This document shows, in pieces, positions 17,755-25,437 of a stretch of 64,000 nucleotides of DNA. Made by a program: the position numbers and the translations under genes. The stretch comes from Streptococcus acidominimus (GTDB taxonomy: Bacteria > Bacillota > Bacilli > Lactobacillales > Streptococcaceae), in assembly GCF_001921825.1 (NCBI RefSeq), contig NZ_MSJL01000004.1:1-64000 (forward strand), in the 5' to 3' direction. Every line of letters begins with the position of its first letter. Position 1 is the first letter of the stretch. The notes below the pieces were generated by a model. It was given only the letters and a program-made list of their open reading frames with translations, had not been told where the DNA came from and ran no database searches.

Positions 17755-18232
17755 AAAGTCTAGTATTTTCACAAGTATCCTGTTAGGGGCGGCAGGAGGA
17801 GCAGCTGCGGCAGCTTTTCTTGCGACTAAGACTGGTCAAGTAGTCAAGAAAAAGGTGCGGAACCTTGCTAAAGATTACCGGGAAAATCATGAAGAAATCA
17901 ATGCGGAATTTATCCAAAAGGCACAAGATTTGGGCCAGCAGGCTGTTGATAAATATGAATCTGTCAAGGGTCAATTGGAATCAGGTGAATTGACAGTTGA
18001 TGATTTGGTACAAACAGGTAAAGAAAAAGCGCAATTGGTCAAGTCGCAATCTCTTGAAAAATTTGAGCAAATCAAAGAAAAAATGGCTGAACAAAATATC
18101 ACGACAAGCGATTTGCTTGCTTCGATCAAATCGAAAGCAAAAGCAGCTCCTTCCGTAGAAGAAGTGGCAGAAGAAATTGCAGTTACGACAGAAGATATTG
18201 AGATTGACTTACCAGTGGTAGAAGAAGAATAA
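17747..18232 (+). CDS. YtxH-domain protein
   Basis: This 161-residue protein starts with the glycine/alanine-rich hydrophobic YtxH segment (ILLGAAGGAAAAAFLATKTG) followed by KKVRNLAKDYRENHEEIN and a charged, helical, acidic tail. YtxH family members are stress-associated in Bacillus, but the activity is unknown. It overlaps the DUF948 gene by 8 bp and ends the operon at a perfect terminator. Confidence 0.85.
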   Translation: MVKKSSIFTSILLGAAGGAAAAAFLATKTGQVVKKKVRNLAKDYRENHEEINAEFIQKAQDLGQQAVDKYESVKGQLESGELTVDDLVQTGKEKAQLVKSQSLEKFEQIKEKMAEQNITTSDLLASIKSKAKAAPSVEEVAEEIAVTTEDIEIDLPVVEEE

Positions 18233-18256
18233 AAAATCCGCAGTCGCGGATTTTTT
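18231..18256 (+). terminator. Terminator of the hprK operon
   Basis: AAAAAATCCGC and GCGGATTTTTT form a perfect inverted repeat around AGTC immediately after the YtxH gene. It could work in both directions. Confidence 0.88.
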
Positions 18257-18479
18257 ATGTATCTACATATCCAACAGTCCCTCCCCAGACTGTTTTGACG
18301 AAAACTTCGTTTTCTTCATTTCCCCCCTCCAACAGTCTCTCCCCAGACTGTTGGAGCTATTACTAAAAATAAACTAAACGGCTATAAAACAACCTCCTTT
18401 TGTTTGATTTTTTGATATATTTAATATATTGTTATTATGACTAAAACAAAAGCATTTATGTGCTAAGAAGGAGAAAATC
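18257..18479 (+). other. Intergenic repeat fragments before a small membrane gene
   Basis: Repeat pieces include CGAAAACTTCGTTTTCTTCA, a CCAACAGTCT...AGACTGTTGG hairpin near 18326-18355 and AAAATAAACTAAACGGCTAT at about 18366, all shared with other intergenic regions of the window. Confidence 0.65.
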
Positions 18480-18653
18480 ATGAAAAGAAAGTTAATTATC
18501 TCTATTTTTGAAATAATAGCAATGGATATAATGATATTCATCTTTATACACTTCCAAAATGGGACTGTTATAGGAGGCTTTTTGAGCCTAATCCTCTTTC
18601 ATTTGGTAGTTGCGATTCATCTTGTTAATCGTTTCAATCAGAATCAAACATAA
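18480..18653 (+). CDS. Small two-helix membrane protein (57 residues)
   Basis: A short ORF with a strong ribosome binding site (GAAGGAG, 6 nt before the ATG) encodes MKRKLIISIFEIIAMDIMIF followed by a polar turn (HFQNGTVIGG) and a second hydrophobic helix, ending in NRFNQNQT. Two membrane segments with a lysine/arginine-rich N-terminus are visible. I do not recognise the family. It sits alone between repeats, so it may be a stand-alone small membrane protein or a remnant. Confidence 0.6.
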   Translation: MKRKLIISIFEIIAMDIMIFIFIHFQNGTVIGGFLSLILFHLVVAIHLVNRFNQNQT

Positions 18654-18952
18654 TAATCCTCAAAGAAAATCAAAAATAGATGAGCTTCAACTATCTTATC
18701 TCTACTGATTTGTAAAATTATTTTAGAGCTACCAGTAACTTTTGTCTTTGGTCTGAAAAATCAGTATAGACACACTCAGAATGTAGACAAGGTTTTAAAA
18801 ATGGAATGATTTTAGAAAATTTATAGTCATTTAGTTTATATTTTTATTACTTCGTTAACTCGTCTTGCTGTACCCCAGTACTACCTGCGACTCGTTGCCT
18901 AGTACTAAAAATAAACTAAACGGCTATACAAGGCTGTATTGTTTACGATGAA
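18654..18952 (-). repeat. Mosaic intergenic repeat, mixed modules
   Basis: The block TATAGTCATTTAGTTTATAT through CTTCGTTAACTCGTCTTG (about 18827-18869) is the reverse complement of the module end seen at 3000-3042 and 39697-39738. AAAATAAACTAAACGGCTAT occurs again at 18906. No gene is visible. Confidence 0.7.
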
Positions 18953-18953
18953 A

Positions 18954-18995
18954 AAAAACAGAACCCCGCTCATTTTTTGCGGGTTCTGTTTTTGC
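18954..18995 (-). terminator. Terminator of the DUF3270 gene
   Basis: On the minus strand AACAGAACCCGC and GCGGGGTTCTGTT flank an A-rich loop and are followed by a T-run. The hairpin overlaps the last codons of the gene. Confidence 0.75.
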
Positions 18996-19293
18996 TTATA
19001 TCTTTAGATAGTCTTTTTCTTATTAGAAATTGGACGAACTTTAATCCGATCAAGCCTGTTGCGATTGCCAATAGAAAGGCTAAAAAGACAGGAATTTTGT
19101 TTGAAAGATAAATGTATGTTGCAATCACGGTAATCACACTAAAAATAGCAATGTTCAAGAAAAAGAAAAATTCCTTGACACGTTCCTTATTTGGATTAGT
19201 GGCGTGATATGCTTGGTAGGCGGCCTGTTGTTTCTCTTTCGGGATTGATTCGTCATACTGGTAATAATCAGGCCGATATTGTCTAAGTGCCAT
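18970..19293 (-). CDS. DUF3270-like small membrane protein
   Basis: This 107-residue protein has a charged, tyrosine-rich N-terminal half (LRQYRPDYYQYDESIPKEKQ) and two adjacent membrane helices (FFFLNIAIFSVITVIATYIY and PVFLAFLLAIATGLIGLKF) ending in a basic tail. It looks like the streptococcal DUF3270 family, of unknown function. It is transcribed alone, divergently from the U32 protease pair. Confidence 0.7.
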   Translation of the reverse strand: MALRQYRPDYYQYDESIPKEKQQAAYQAYHATNPNKERVKEFFFFLNIAIFSVITVIATYIYLSNKIPVFLAFLLAIATGLIGLKFVQFLIRKRLSKDISKNRTRKK

Positions 19294-19431
19294 ATCGTCT
19301 CCTTTGCGTTTATTTAGTCTATCATAACAATGCTGGTTTTCTGTAACAGAAATATTACGTTTACATTACAAAAAAATGAGAAAAGTCTGAACATTAAAAA
19401 TCGAGGAAGTGCTGAAGATTATTAAAGACTA

Positions 19432-19440
19432 TGATATAAT
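19432..19440 (+). promoter_or_regulatory. Promoter of the U32 gene pair, extended -10
   Basis: TGATATAAT ends 7 nt before ATG 19448, predicting a leaderless transcript. Confidence 0.6.
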
Positions 19441-19447
19441 GAGGGTT

Positions 19448-20377
19448 ATGGAAAAAATTGTTATTACAGCGACTGCTGAAAGTATTGAACAAGTCAAACA
19501 ACTATTAGAAGCGGGAGTAGATCGTATCTATGTCGGAGAAGAGGACCATGCTCTGCGGATACCCCATTCTTTTACTTATGACGAACTGCGGGAGATTGCG
19601 CGTTTGACGCATGAAGCTGGAAAGGAATTAACCGTTGCAGCAAATGCCCTCATGCACCAAGATATGATGGATCATATTCAACCTTTCATGGAATTGATGA
19701 AAGAAATTAAGGTCGATTATCTGGTGGTAGGCGATACGGGCATCTTTTACATCAACAAGCGTGACGGTTACAATTTTAAGTTGATCTACGACACCTCTGT
19801 TTTTGTGACTTCTAGTCGCCAGATTAACTTCTGGAAAGACCACGGTGCGGTCGGTGCGGTACTGGCTAGAGAAATTCCGTCTGAGGAGCTATTTGATATT
19901 GCTAAAAATCTTGAAATTCCAGCGGAAATTTTGGTTTACGGCGCATCTGTGATTCATCATTCTAAGCGGACTCTCTTGCAGAACTACTACAATTATACTA
20001 AGGCAGATGAGACGGATTTGTCACGGGAGCGTGGGCTTTTCCTAGCAGAACCTAGTGACCCAGATAGCCACTATTCGATTTACGAAGACAAGCATGGAAC
20101 GCATATTTTCATCAACAATGACATTGACATGATGATGAAGTTGAACGAGTTGGTGGAGCACGATTACCGACACTGGAAATTAGATGGTATTTACTGCCCG
20201 GGTGAAAATTTTGTAGAGATCGCTAAGCTCTTTGTTAAAGCAAGAGACTTAGCAGAAGTGGGAGAGTTGACCTATGACCAAGCCTTTTTGCTGGATGAAC
20301 AGATTCGCAACCTGCATCCAAAAGAGCGCGGGCTGGATACAGGTTTCTATGAATACGATATAGATAAGGTGAAATAG
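19448..20377 (+). CDS. U32 family peptidase-like protein (YrrN/TrhP1-like)
   Basis: This 309-residue U32 family member lacks the cysteine-rich C-terminal signature that its neighbour has. U32 pairs YrrN/YrrO (TrhP1/TrhP2) of Bacillus are needed for prephenate-dependent 5-hydroxyuridine formation at tRNA position 34, and this tandem pair matches that arrangement. Visible family segments are EAGVDRIYVGEEDHALR and TVAANALMHQDMMD. The start is ATG 19448, which lacks a ribosome binding site and follows a -10 box directly; an upstream start at 19409 would add poorly conserved residues. Confidence 0.82.
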   Translation: MEKIVITATAESIEQVKQLLEAGVDRIYVGEEDHALRIPHSFTYDELREIARLTHEAGKELTVAANALMHQDMMDHIQPFMELMKEIKVDYLVVGDTGIFYINKRDGYNFKLIYDTSVFVTSSRQINFWKDHGAVGAVLAREIPSEELFDIAKNLEIPAEILVYGASVIHHSKRTLLQNYYNYTKADETDLSRERGLFLAEPSDPDSHYSIYEDKHGTHIFINNDIDMMMKLNELVEHDYRHWKLDGIYCPGENFVEIAKLFVKARDLAEVGELTYDQAFLLDEQIRNLHPKERGLDTGFYEYDIDKVK

Positions 20378-20384
20378 GAAAGGT

Positions 20385-21674
20385 ATGACAGAAAGAACAT
20401 TAAAACGTCCAGAGGTCTTGTCACCTGCTGGAACTTTGGAAAAATTAAAAGTGGCAATTGATTATGGAGCAGATGCCGTATTTGTTGGGGGGCAGGCCTA
20501 TGGCTTGCGGAGTCGGGCTGGAAATTTCTCAATGGAGGAAATGAAAGAGGGGATTGACTATGCCCATGCACGTGGTGCTAAGGTCTATGTCGCAGCCAAC
20601 ATGGTGACCCACGAGGGGAACGAAGTGGGAGCAGGAGCCTGGTTCCGTGAACTGCGGGATATGGGGCTGGATGCTGTTATTGTATCAGACCCTGCCTTGA
20701 TTGTGATCTGTGCGACAGAAGCGCCGGGTCTTGAGATTCATTTGTCAACACAGGCTTCATCAACCAACTATGAAACCTTTGAGTTTTGGAAAGAATTAGG
20801 CTTGACGCGGGTCGTCCTAGCGCGTGAAGTAACCATGGAAGAATTGGCTGAAATTCGCAAGCGTACCAGCGTTGAGATTGAGGCTTTTGTCCATGGAGCC
20901 ATGTGTATTTCTTATTCAGGGCGCTGTGTCCTGTCCAACCACATGAGCAACCGTGATGCCAACCGTGGGGGCTGTTCCCAATCTTGCCGCTGGAAATACA
21001 ATCTTTATGATTTGCCATTTGGGGAAGAACGTAGAAGCATCAAGGGACAAGTTCCAGAGGAATTTTCAATGTCAGCGGTTGACATGTGTATGATCGACCA
21101 TATCCCAGACATGATAGAAAACGGAGTTGACAGTCTGAAAATTGAAGGTCGGATGAAGTCCGTTCACTATGTGTCTACTGTGACCAATTGTTACAAGGCA
21201 GCGGTTGATGCCTACTTGGAAAGTCCAGAGAAATTTGAAGCGATCAAGCAAGACCTGATTGATGAGATGTGGAAGGTTGCCCAGCGGGAATTAGCAACAG
21301 GCTTCTACTATAACCCGCCGACAGAAAATGAGCAATTATTTGGAGCCCGCCGCAAGATTCCGGAATACAAATTTATTGCAGAAGTCGTCGCCTTTGATAA
21401 GGCAACAATGACGGCAACAATTCGTCAGCGCAACGTCATCAATGAGGGAGATGAGGTCGAGTTTTACGGTCCAGGCTTCCGCCACTTTGAGACTACCATT
21501 ACTGATTTGCGTGATTCAGACGGTCTTCCAATTGAACGTGCTAATCGCCCAATGGAACTCCTGACCATTAGCCTATCGCAGGAAGTTTACCCCGGCGACA
21601 TGGTCCGTGCCTGCAAGTCAGGCCTGATTAACCTCTATCAAGAAGACGGACAATCCCTAACCATTCGCGCGTAA
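20385..21674 (+). CDS. U32 family tRNA 5-hydroxyuridine synthesis protein (YrrO/TrhP2-like)
   Basis: This 429-residue protein opens with KRPEVLSPAGTLEKLKVAIDYGADAVFVGG. The U32 signature with its conserved cysteines is seen at about residues 168-205 (FVHGAMCISYSGRCVLSNHM, then GGCSQSCRWKYNLYD). A C-terminal beta-barrel-like domain follows. By family knowledge it acts in tRNA wobble-uridine hydroxylation and is not a true protease. It lies 7 bp after its partner with a GGAAAGG ribosome binding site, so the two form an operon. Confidence 0.87.
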   Translation: MTERTLKRPEVLSPAGTLEKLKVAIDYGADAVFVGGQAYGLRSRAGNFSMEEMKEGIDYAHARGAKVYVAANMVTHEGNEVGAGAWFRELRDMGLDAVIVSDPALIVICATEAPGLEIHLSTQASSTNYETFEFWKELGLTRVVLAREVTMEELAEIRKRTSVEIEAFVHGAMCISYSGRCVLSNHMSNRDANRGGCSQSCRWKYNLYDLPFGEERRSIKGQVPEEFSMSAVDMCMIDHIPDMIENGVDSLKIEGRMKSVHYVSTVTNCYKAAVDAYLESPEKFEAIKQDLIDEMWKVAQRELATGFYYNPPTENEQLFGARRKIPEYKFIAEVVAFDKATMTATIRQRNVINEGDEVEFYGPGFRHFETTITDLRDSDGLPIERANRPMELLTISLSQEVYPGDMVRACKSGLINLYQEDGQSLTIRA

Positions 21675-22016
21675 TATAAGATGTGAAGCCGTTAAAAAAC
21701 CGACTGAAAATTAGGAAACATGACGCAGAGCTTTTAGATGAGAGTTTGCTTCGCAAACTTCTATTTCCCAGCTCTAAAGGTATCCCATACCTTTAGAGCT
21801 AGGAATGTTTATCCCTAAAGGGAGCCGCAGCTGTAACTAGCTAAAGTTAGAATACCTGCATCTCTTTTTCACAAAGTGAGTAGTTGGAACTCAATTCTAC
21901 AAGATACAAATCCGTTCAAAAGCAATTGAAAATAGGAGGCGGATATTGGTCTTTGAGGAATACAAGAGAATGCATATAAATATCAGCGTCGTTGTACTCT
22001 TCTTATCTATCTATAC
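21675..22016 (+). repeat. Mosaic intergenic repeat after the U32 operon
   Basis: The order AGATGTGAAGCCGTTAAAAA, GACGCAGAGCTTTTAGATGA, GAGTTTGCTTCGCAAAC, the AGCTCTAAAGGTAT/ATACCTTTAGAGCT hairpin (about 21771-21801) and AACTCAATTCTACAAGATAC reads as the reverse complement of the 10.4-11.1 kb block. No gene is visible. Confidence 0.8.
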
Positions 22017-22048
22017 AAAAAATGCCTGACGGACAACCATCAGGCATT
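22017..22048 (-). terminator. Terminator of the hypothetical gene at 22.0-22.4 kb
   Basis: On the minus strand AATGCCTGATGG pairs with CCGTCAGGCATT and is followed by TTTT. It overlaps the stop codon. Confidence 0.78.
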
Positions 22049-22366
22049 CATGCTATTGTTTTGTGATTTGCGGATACTGTCTGGTACCAGAGAAATTCGC
22101 TGAATATCATCTAGGGCGATAATGCTGTTCACGTTTCGTTTGAAGTTTTTGACAATCATGCGGTTTCTGTCAGGCTCGAACTTGACAATCTCTCCTGTGA
22201 AGCTCTTATCAGCATAGATGACGTGGATTGCTGCTTTTTTATAGAGAGCCAATTGAATCATGTCAAGATAGGGGGTGCTTTCCTCCTCTTGTGAGGTGCT
22301 ATGGGGTTGCTGGTTGCCTAAAAAGACATTGAGGTGATAGAGGAGGATAGATAGAAACTTTTTCAT
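22040..22366 (-). CDS. Hypothetical protein with YolD-like C-terminal segment
   Basis: This 108-residue protein starts MKKFLSILLYHLNVFLGN. The central and C-terminal part (AIHVIYADKSFTGEIVKFEP, then NVNSIIALDDIQRISLVPD) resembles the small beta fold of YolD-like proteins, which in Bacillus pair with Y-family polymerases; that link is tentative and no UmuC-like gene is in the window. The start at 22366 has GGAG 10 nt upstream. It is transcribed divergently from the PC4-like gene. Confidence 0.55.
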   Translation of the reverse strand: MKKFLSILLYHLNVFLGNQQPHSTSQEEESTPYLDMIQLALYKKAAIHVIYADKSFTGEIVKFEPDRNRMIVKNFKRNVNSIIALDDIQRISLVPDSIRKSQNNSMNA

Positions 22367-22467
22367 GGTAAAATACTCCAAAGATTGATACAATTATCAT
22401 ATCGGAATTTTTCAGAAAAGACAAGTTTTTATACAGTTTTACGAATAGAGTATTGAGGAGGAAAAAA

Positions 22468-22680
22468 ATGGCAGAATTTACATTTGAAATTGAAGAAAAG
22501 TTACTCGTTTTATCAGAAAACGAGAAAGGATGGACCAAGGAATTGAATCGGGTCAGCTTTAATGGAGCGCCCGCCAAGTACGACATCCGAACATGGAGCC
22601 CAGACCACAGCAAGATGGGCAAGGGTATTACCCTATCCAATGAAGAATTTCAGGTCTTACTCGACGCCTTTCGGAATTAA
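22468..22680 (+). CDS. YdbC-family PC4-like single-stranded DNA-binding protein
   Basis: This 70-residue protein, MAEFTFEIEEKLLVLSENEK and onwards, matches the YdbC family, whose Lactococcus member has a PC4/Whirly-like fold and binds single-stranded nucleic acids. The conserved GWTKELNRVSFNG and KYDIRTWSPDHSKMGKGITL segments are intact. ATG 22468 is preceded by GAGGAGG at good spacing; the TTG at 22453 overlaps that site and is not the start. Confidence 0.85.
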   Translation: MAEFTFEIEEKLLVLSENEKGWTKELNRVSFNGAPAKYDIRTWSPDHSKMGKGITLSNEEFQVLLDAFRN

Positions 22681-23106
22681 GAGAAAGAGTTGGAATCAAA
22701 GGGTCGAGAGGATACTCAAAGAAAATTAGCCATATTCTGAAGAGTGTAGACCTTGAGCCTTTTTGAATACTGGAGTACTATGAGATACGAGGGCGTTAAA
22801 CGAGCAAAGCAAAAATAGGAGTTTTGACGCAGAACACAAGTTCTAGGAAAAGCTATCTTTTTTGCACAGCTCGTAGCCCGAGTTCAATTAAACAAGATAC
22901 GAGGGCGTTTGACACGAGTTTCCCTCGTTTTATTTCCAACCTTCCACAGTCTGTCCCCAGACTGTGGAAGCGAGCAAAGTAAAAATAGGAGTTTTGACGC
23001 AGAAGCTAAAGAGAGTTTGCTCTGAAAACCTCTATTTCTCTACGGGTATGGCTCTTTTTGTACAACTCGTAATCCGAGTTCAATATTAAAAAAATAAACT
23101 AAACGA
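22681..23106 (+). repeat. Mosaic intergenic repeat, several modules
   Basis: Modules seen in order: TACGAGGGCGTTAAACGAGC, GCACAGCTCGTAGCCCGAGT, TCAATTAAACAAGATACGAG, GTTTGACACGAGTTTCCCTC, the hairpin CCACAGTCTG...CAGACTGTGG and a final AAATAAACTAAACGACTATA just before bioY's stop. All occur elsewhere in the window. No gene is visible. Confidence 0.8.
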
Positions 23107-23622
23107 CTATAATAGACGGCTAATCGGTCGGTGACTGACCGTAACAAGCAGTAGTTTGACCAGATCAGGAATGAGAAAGGGGAGGATTGTTAGGGCAAGT
23201 GTGCTTTCGATACTGCTTCGGGTGACTAGAGCAAAGACAAGGCTGCCTAGACCAAAGCAGAGGCTGTCGCCCAAAAGGTTGGCGAGGAAGACTTGCCAGA
23301 GAGTGGAGTGCGAGGATGTGAGGCTTGCTGTCACACCTGCGTAGAGCACAAATCCCCAGAGAAAGCCCGCAGTCGGACCGAAAAGGCTAGCCATACCACC
23401 TAAAAATCCAGCAAAGACAGGTAATCCAATAGCGCCTAACAGGAGATAGAGGAGGATACTTGCCATAGCTTTTTTAGGAGGGTAGAGACTAGCAATTAGC
23501 CCAACCGCTAGTGTCTGCAGTGTAAAGGGAACAGGTCCAATGGGAATGATGATTTGGGACAAGGTGGCGATAAGTCCAGCTCCCAGAGCAGGATAGATAA
23601 GCGATTTAGTATGTGAAGTCAT
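23107..23622 (-). CDS. bioY: Biotin ECF transporter S component
   Basis: BioY binds biotin and, with or without the shared ECF module, imports it. The 171-residue protein has six hydrophobic segments and the family pattern GPVPFTLQTLAVGLIASLYP near residue 30 and GLPVFAGFLGGMASLFGPTAGFL near residue 65. The start at 23622 has AAAGGA upstream; the longer frame would begin within its operator. No biotin-synthesis genes are present, which fits dependence on uptake. Control by BirA is predicted from the palindrome over its start. Confidence 0.93.
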   Translation of the reverse strand: MTSHTKSLIYPALGAGLIATLSQIIIPIGPVPFTLQTLAVGLIASLYPPKKAMASILLYLLLGAIGLPVFAGFLGGMASLFGPTAGFLWGFVLYAGVTASLTSSHSTLWQVFLANLLGDSLCFGLGSLVFALVTRSSIESTLALTILPFLIPDLVKLLLVTVSHRPISRLL

Positions 23623-23658
23623 ATTGTTATCCTTTCTATTTTTAAAGGGTAACAATAT
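23621..23658 (-). promoter_or_regulatory. BirA-type biotin operator of bioY
   Basis: ATATTGTTA-C-CCTTT and AAAGG-A-TAACAATAT are arranged as an interrupted palindrome overlapping the bioY ribosome binding site and the first bases of its start codon. It follows the pattern of Gram-positive BirA operators (TTGTTAACC, spacer, GGTTAACAA). A -35 TTGACT and -10 TATTAT (17-nt spacing) lie immediately upstream on the minus strand, in a second palindrome (GGATTGAC/GTCAATCC, about 23662-23693). Confidence 0.8.
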
Positions 23659-23661
23659 AAT

Positions 23662-23693
23662 AAAAGGATTGACAGGAAAAGTCAATCCTTTTT
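23662..23693 (-). promoter_or_regulatory. Palindrome overlapping the bioY promoter
   Basis: AAAAGGATTGAC and GTCAATCCTTTTT form a 12-bp inverted repeat around AGGAAAA. It contains the -35 of bioY and could also be the terminator of gor, which is transcribed toward it. Confidence 0.6.
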
Positions 23694-23855
23694 CTATCGG
23701 CTGTTACAGGAGAAGCCAGACTTGTTTTCCTGTCCTTGTATCCTAATTGAAGTCGAGCTAAAAGCTCGGAAAATAGATAATCTTTCCTAGAATCGTTGAT
23801 TCTTCGTCAAGATTCCTAATGTTCATTCGCTTTTTCTACGCTCTCGTATCTTGTT
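23694..23855 (-). repeat. Short mosaic repeat between gor and bioY
   Basis: CTAAAAGCTCGGAAAATAGA, TAATCTTTCCTAG and ACGCTCTCGTATCTTGTT are shared with the 10.4-11.1 kb block. Confidence 0.7.
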
Positions 23856-25205
23856 TTACCGCATGGTAACAAATTCTTCTGCACCCGTTGGGTGAATGGC
23901 AACTGTTGCATCAAAGTCAGCCTTGGTAGCCCCCATTTTAATAGCGACTGCAAATCCTTGGATCATCTCATCAACACCGTAGCCAATGCCATGAAGACCT
24001 ATGATTTTTTCTTCCGCACCAGTTGTCACCAATTTGAATCTGGCGGCCTGTCGGTGGTTCCCAAGGGCAGTGTACATAGAGGTAAAGGCAGCGGTGTAGA
24101 CCTTGACCTGTTCAGCTCCAAATTCTCTTTCAGCTTCTTCTTGACTGTAGCCGATTGTCCCAATCGCAGGATGTGAAAAGACAACTGTCGGAATGAAGTG
24201 ATAGTCCATCTTGGCATCGGTTTTCCCATTAAAGAGGCGTTCAGACAAGGTGCGACCAGCCTTAATCGCAACAGGGGTCAGCTCTTTTTCACCCGTCACG
24301 TCACCTAAGGCATAGATATGAGGGATGCTGGTTTCTTGAAATTCATTGACCGCAATATGACCAGATGATGTAGTAGTGATGCCGATAGCTTTTAGATTTA
24401 AATCCTCAATATTGGCCCTTCGACCGACTGCCCAGAGAATTTTTTCAGCGGTGTGATGACTGCCATCTTCAAAGTAGATGGTCAAGCTGTCATCCATATT
24501 TTTTTCAATTCGCTGAGGGATTTTATGGGAATGGAGGGCTAGACCGACCTGCTGCATTTCAGCGACGAGGGCATCAGTAATATACGAATCAAAGCGTCGC
24601 AAGGGACGATCCCGACGGACAAAAAGGTCTGTCTGTACTCCGAGAGAATGGAGGACGCCCGCCATCTCAACAGCGATATAGCCAGCCCCGATAACGGCAA
24701 CAGAATGAGGGAGCTTCTCCCAGGCAAAGACATCATCTGATATGCTAGCATATTCTCCACCAGGAATGCTAGGGAGAACAGGTTTTGCCCCTGTTGCAAT
24801 GACAATCTTATCTGCATAGATCTGTTCACCGTTTACTTCGACAGTGTGCGGATCAACAAAGCGAGCGAAGCCCTCGATAACTTCTACCTTATTTCGCTCA
24901 AAGCTTCCCTTATAAGAACGTCTTGCGCGTTCAATATAGGCATCACGATTTTTCTTGAGGGTTTCAAAATCAAAAGTGACAGTGTCCGCTGAAAAACCAT
25001 ACTCAGGTCCATAGTGATGAAAGGCTTCTGCAATTTGAGCCCCATACCACATCAGTTTCTTTGGCACACAGCCAATATTGACGCAGGTTCCACCGAGGAA
25101 ATGCCCCTCAATCACAGCAACCTTAGCCCCGTATTCAGCAGCACGGTTCATGGTCGCAATACCTCCAGAACCTCCGCCAATCGCAATCATATCAAAACGT
25201 TTCAT
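23856..25205 (-). CDS. gor: Glutathione-disulfide reductase
   Basis: Gor reduces glutathione disulfide with NADPH and protects against oxidants. The 449-residue flavoprotein has an N-terminal FAD-binding GGGSGG motif (residues 10-15), the redox-active pair in GGTCVNIGCVPKK (cysteines 41 and 46), an NADPH-binding GAGYIAVEMAG, and the C-terminal interface HPTGAEEF with the catalytic histidine. The frame extends to 25409, but the extension is not family-like, so ATG 25205 is preferred. It is divergent from the MacAB-like operon, the same neighbourhood as in S. pneumoniae. Confidence 0.95.
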   Translation of the reverse strand: MKRFDMIAIGGGSGGIATMNRAAEYGAKVAVIEGHFLGGTCVNIGCVPKKLMWYGAQIAEAFHHYGPEYGFSADTVTFDFETLKKNRDAYIERARRSYKGSFERNKVEVIEGFARFVDPHTVEVNGEQIYADKIVIATGAKPVLPSIPGGEYASISDDVFAWEKLPHSVAVIGAGYIAVEMAGVLHSLGVQTDLFVRRDRPLRRFDSYITDALVAEMQQVGLALHSHKIPQRIEKNMDDSLTIYFEDGSHHTAEKILWAVGRRANIEDLNLKAIGITTTSSGHIAVNEFQETSIPHIYALGDVTGEKELTPVAIKAGRTLSERLFNGKTDAKMDYHFIPTVVFSHPAIGTIGYSQEEAEREFGAEQVKVYTAAFTSMYTALGNHRQAARFKLVTTGAEEKIIGLHGIGYGVDEMIQGFAVAIKMGATKADFDATVAIHPTGAEEFVTMR

Positions 25206-25437
25206 AGTAATCCTCTCTGATTTCCAATTTACTTCTATTGTAGCGCTTTTTTTGGCTTCCTGCAAAAATCGGCTACGTTGGTTCAATCTTACAAAAGTGT
25301 AAGGAAATGATTCGCAAGAGTTGTGGCAATAAATAATGTTTTTTTGTAAAATAATATCAGAAAGTGCTTGCGTTTTTGTTTGCATTGTTGTATTATATGT
25401 ATAGTACAATGATTATTCATCATAAAGGAGAAACGAC

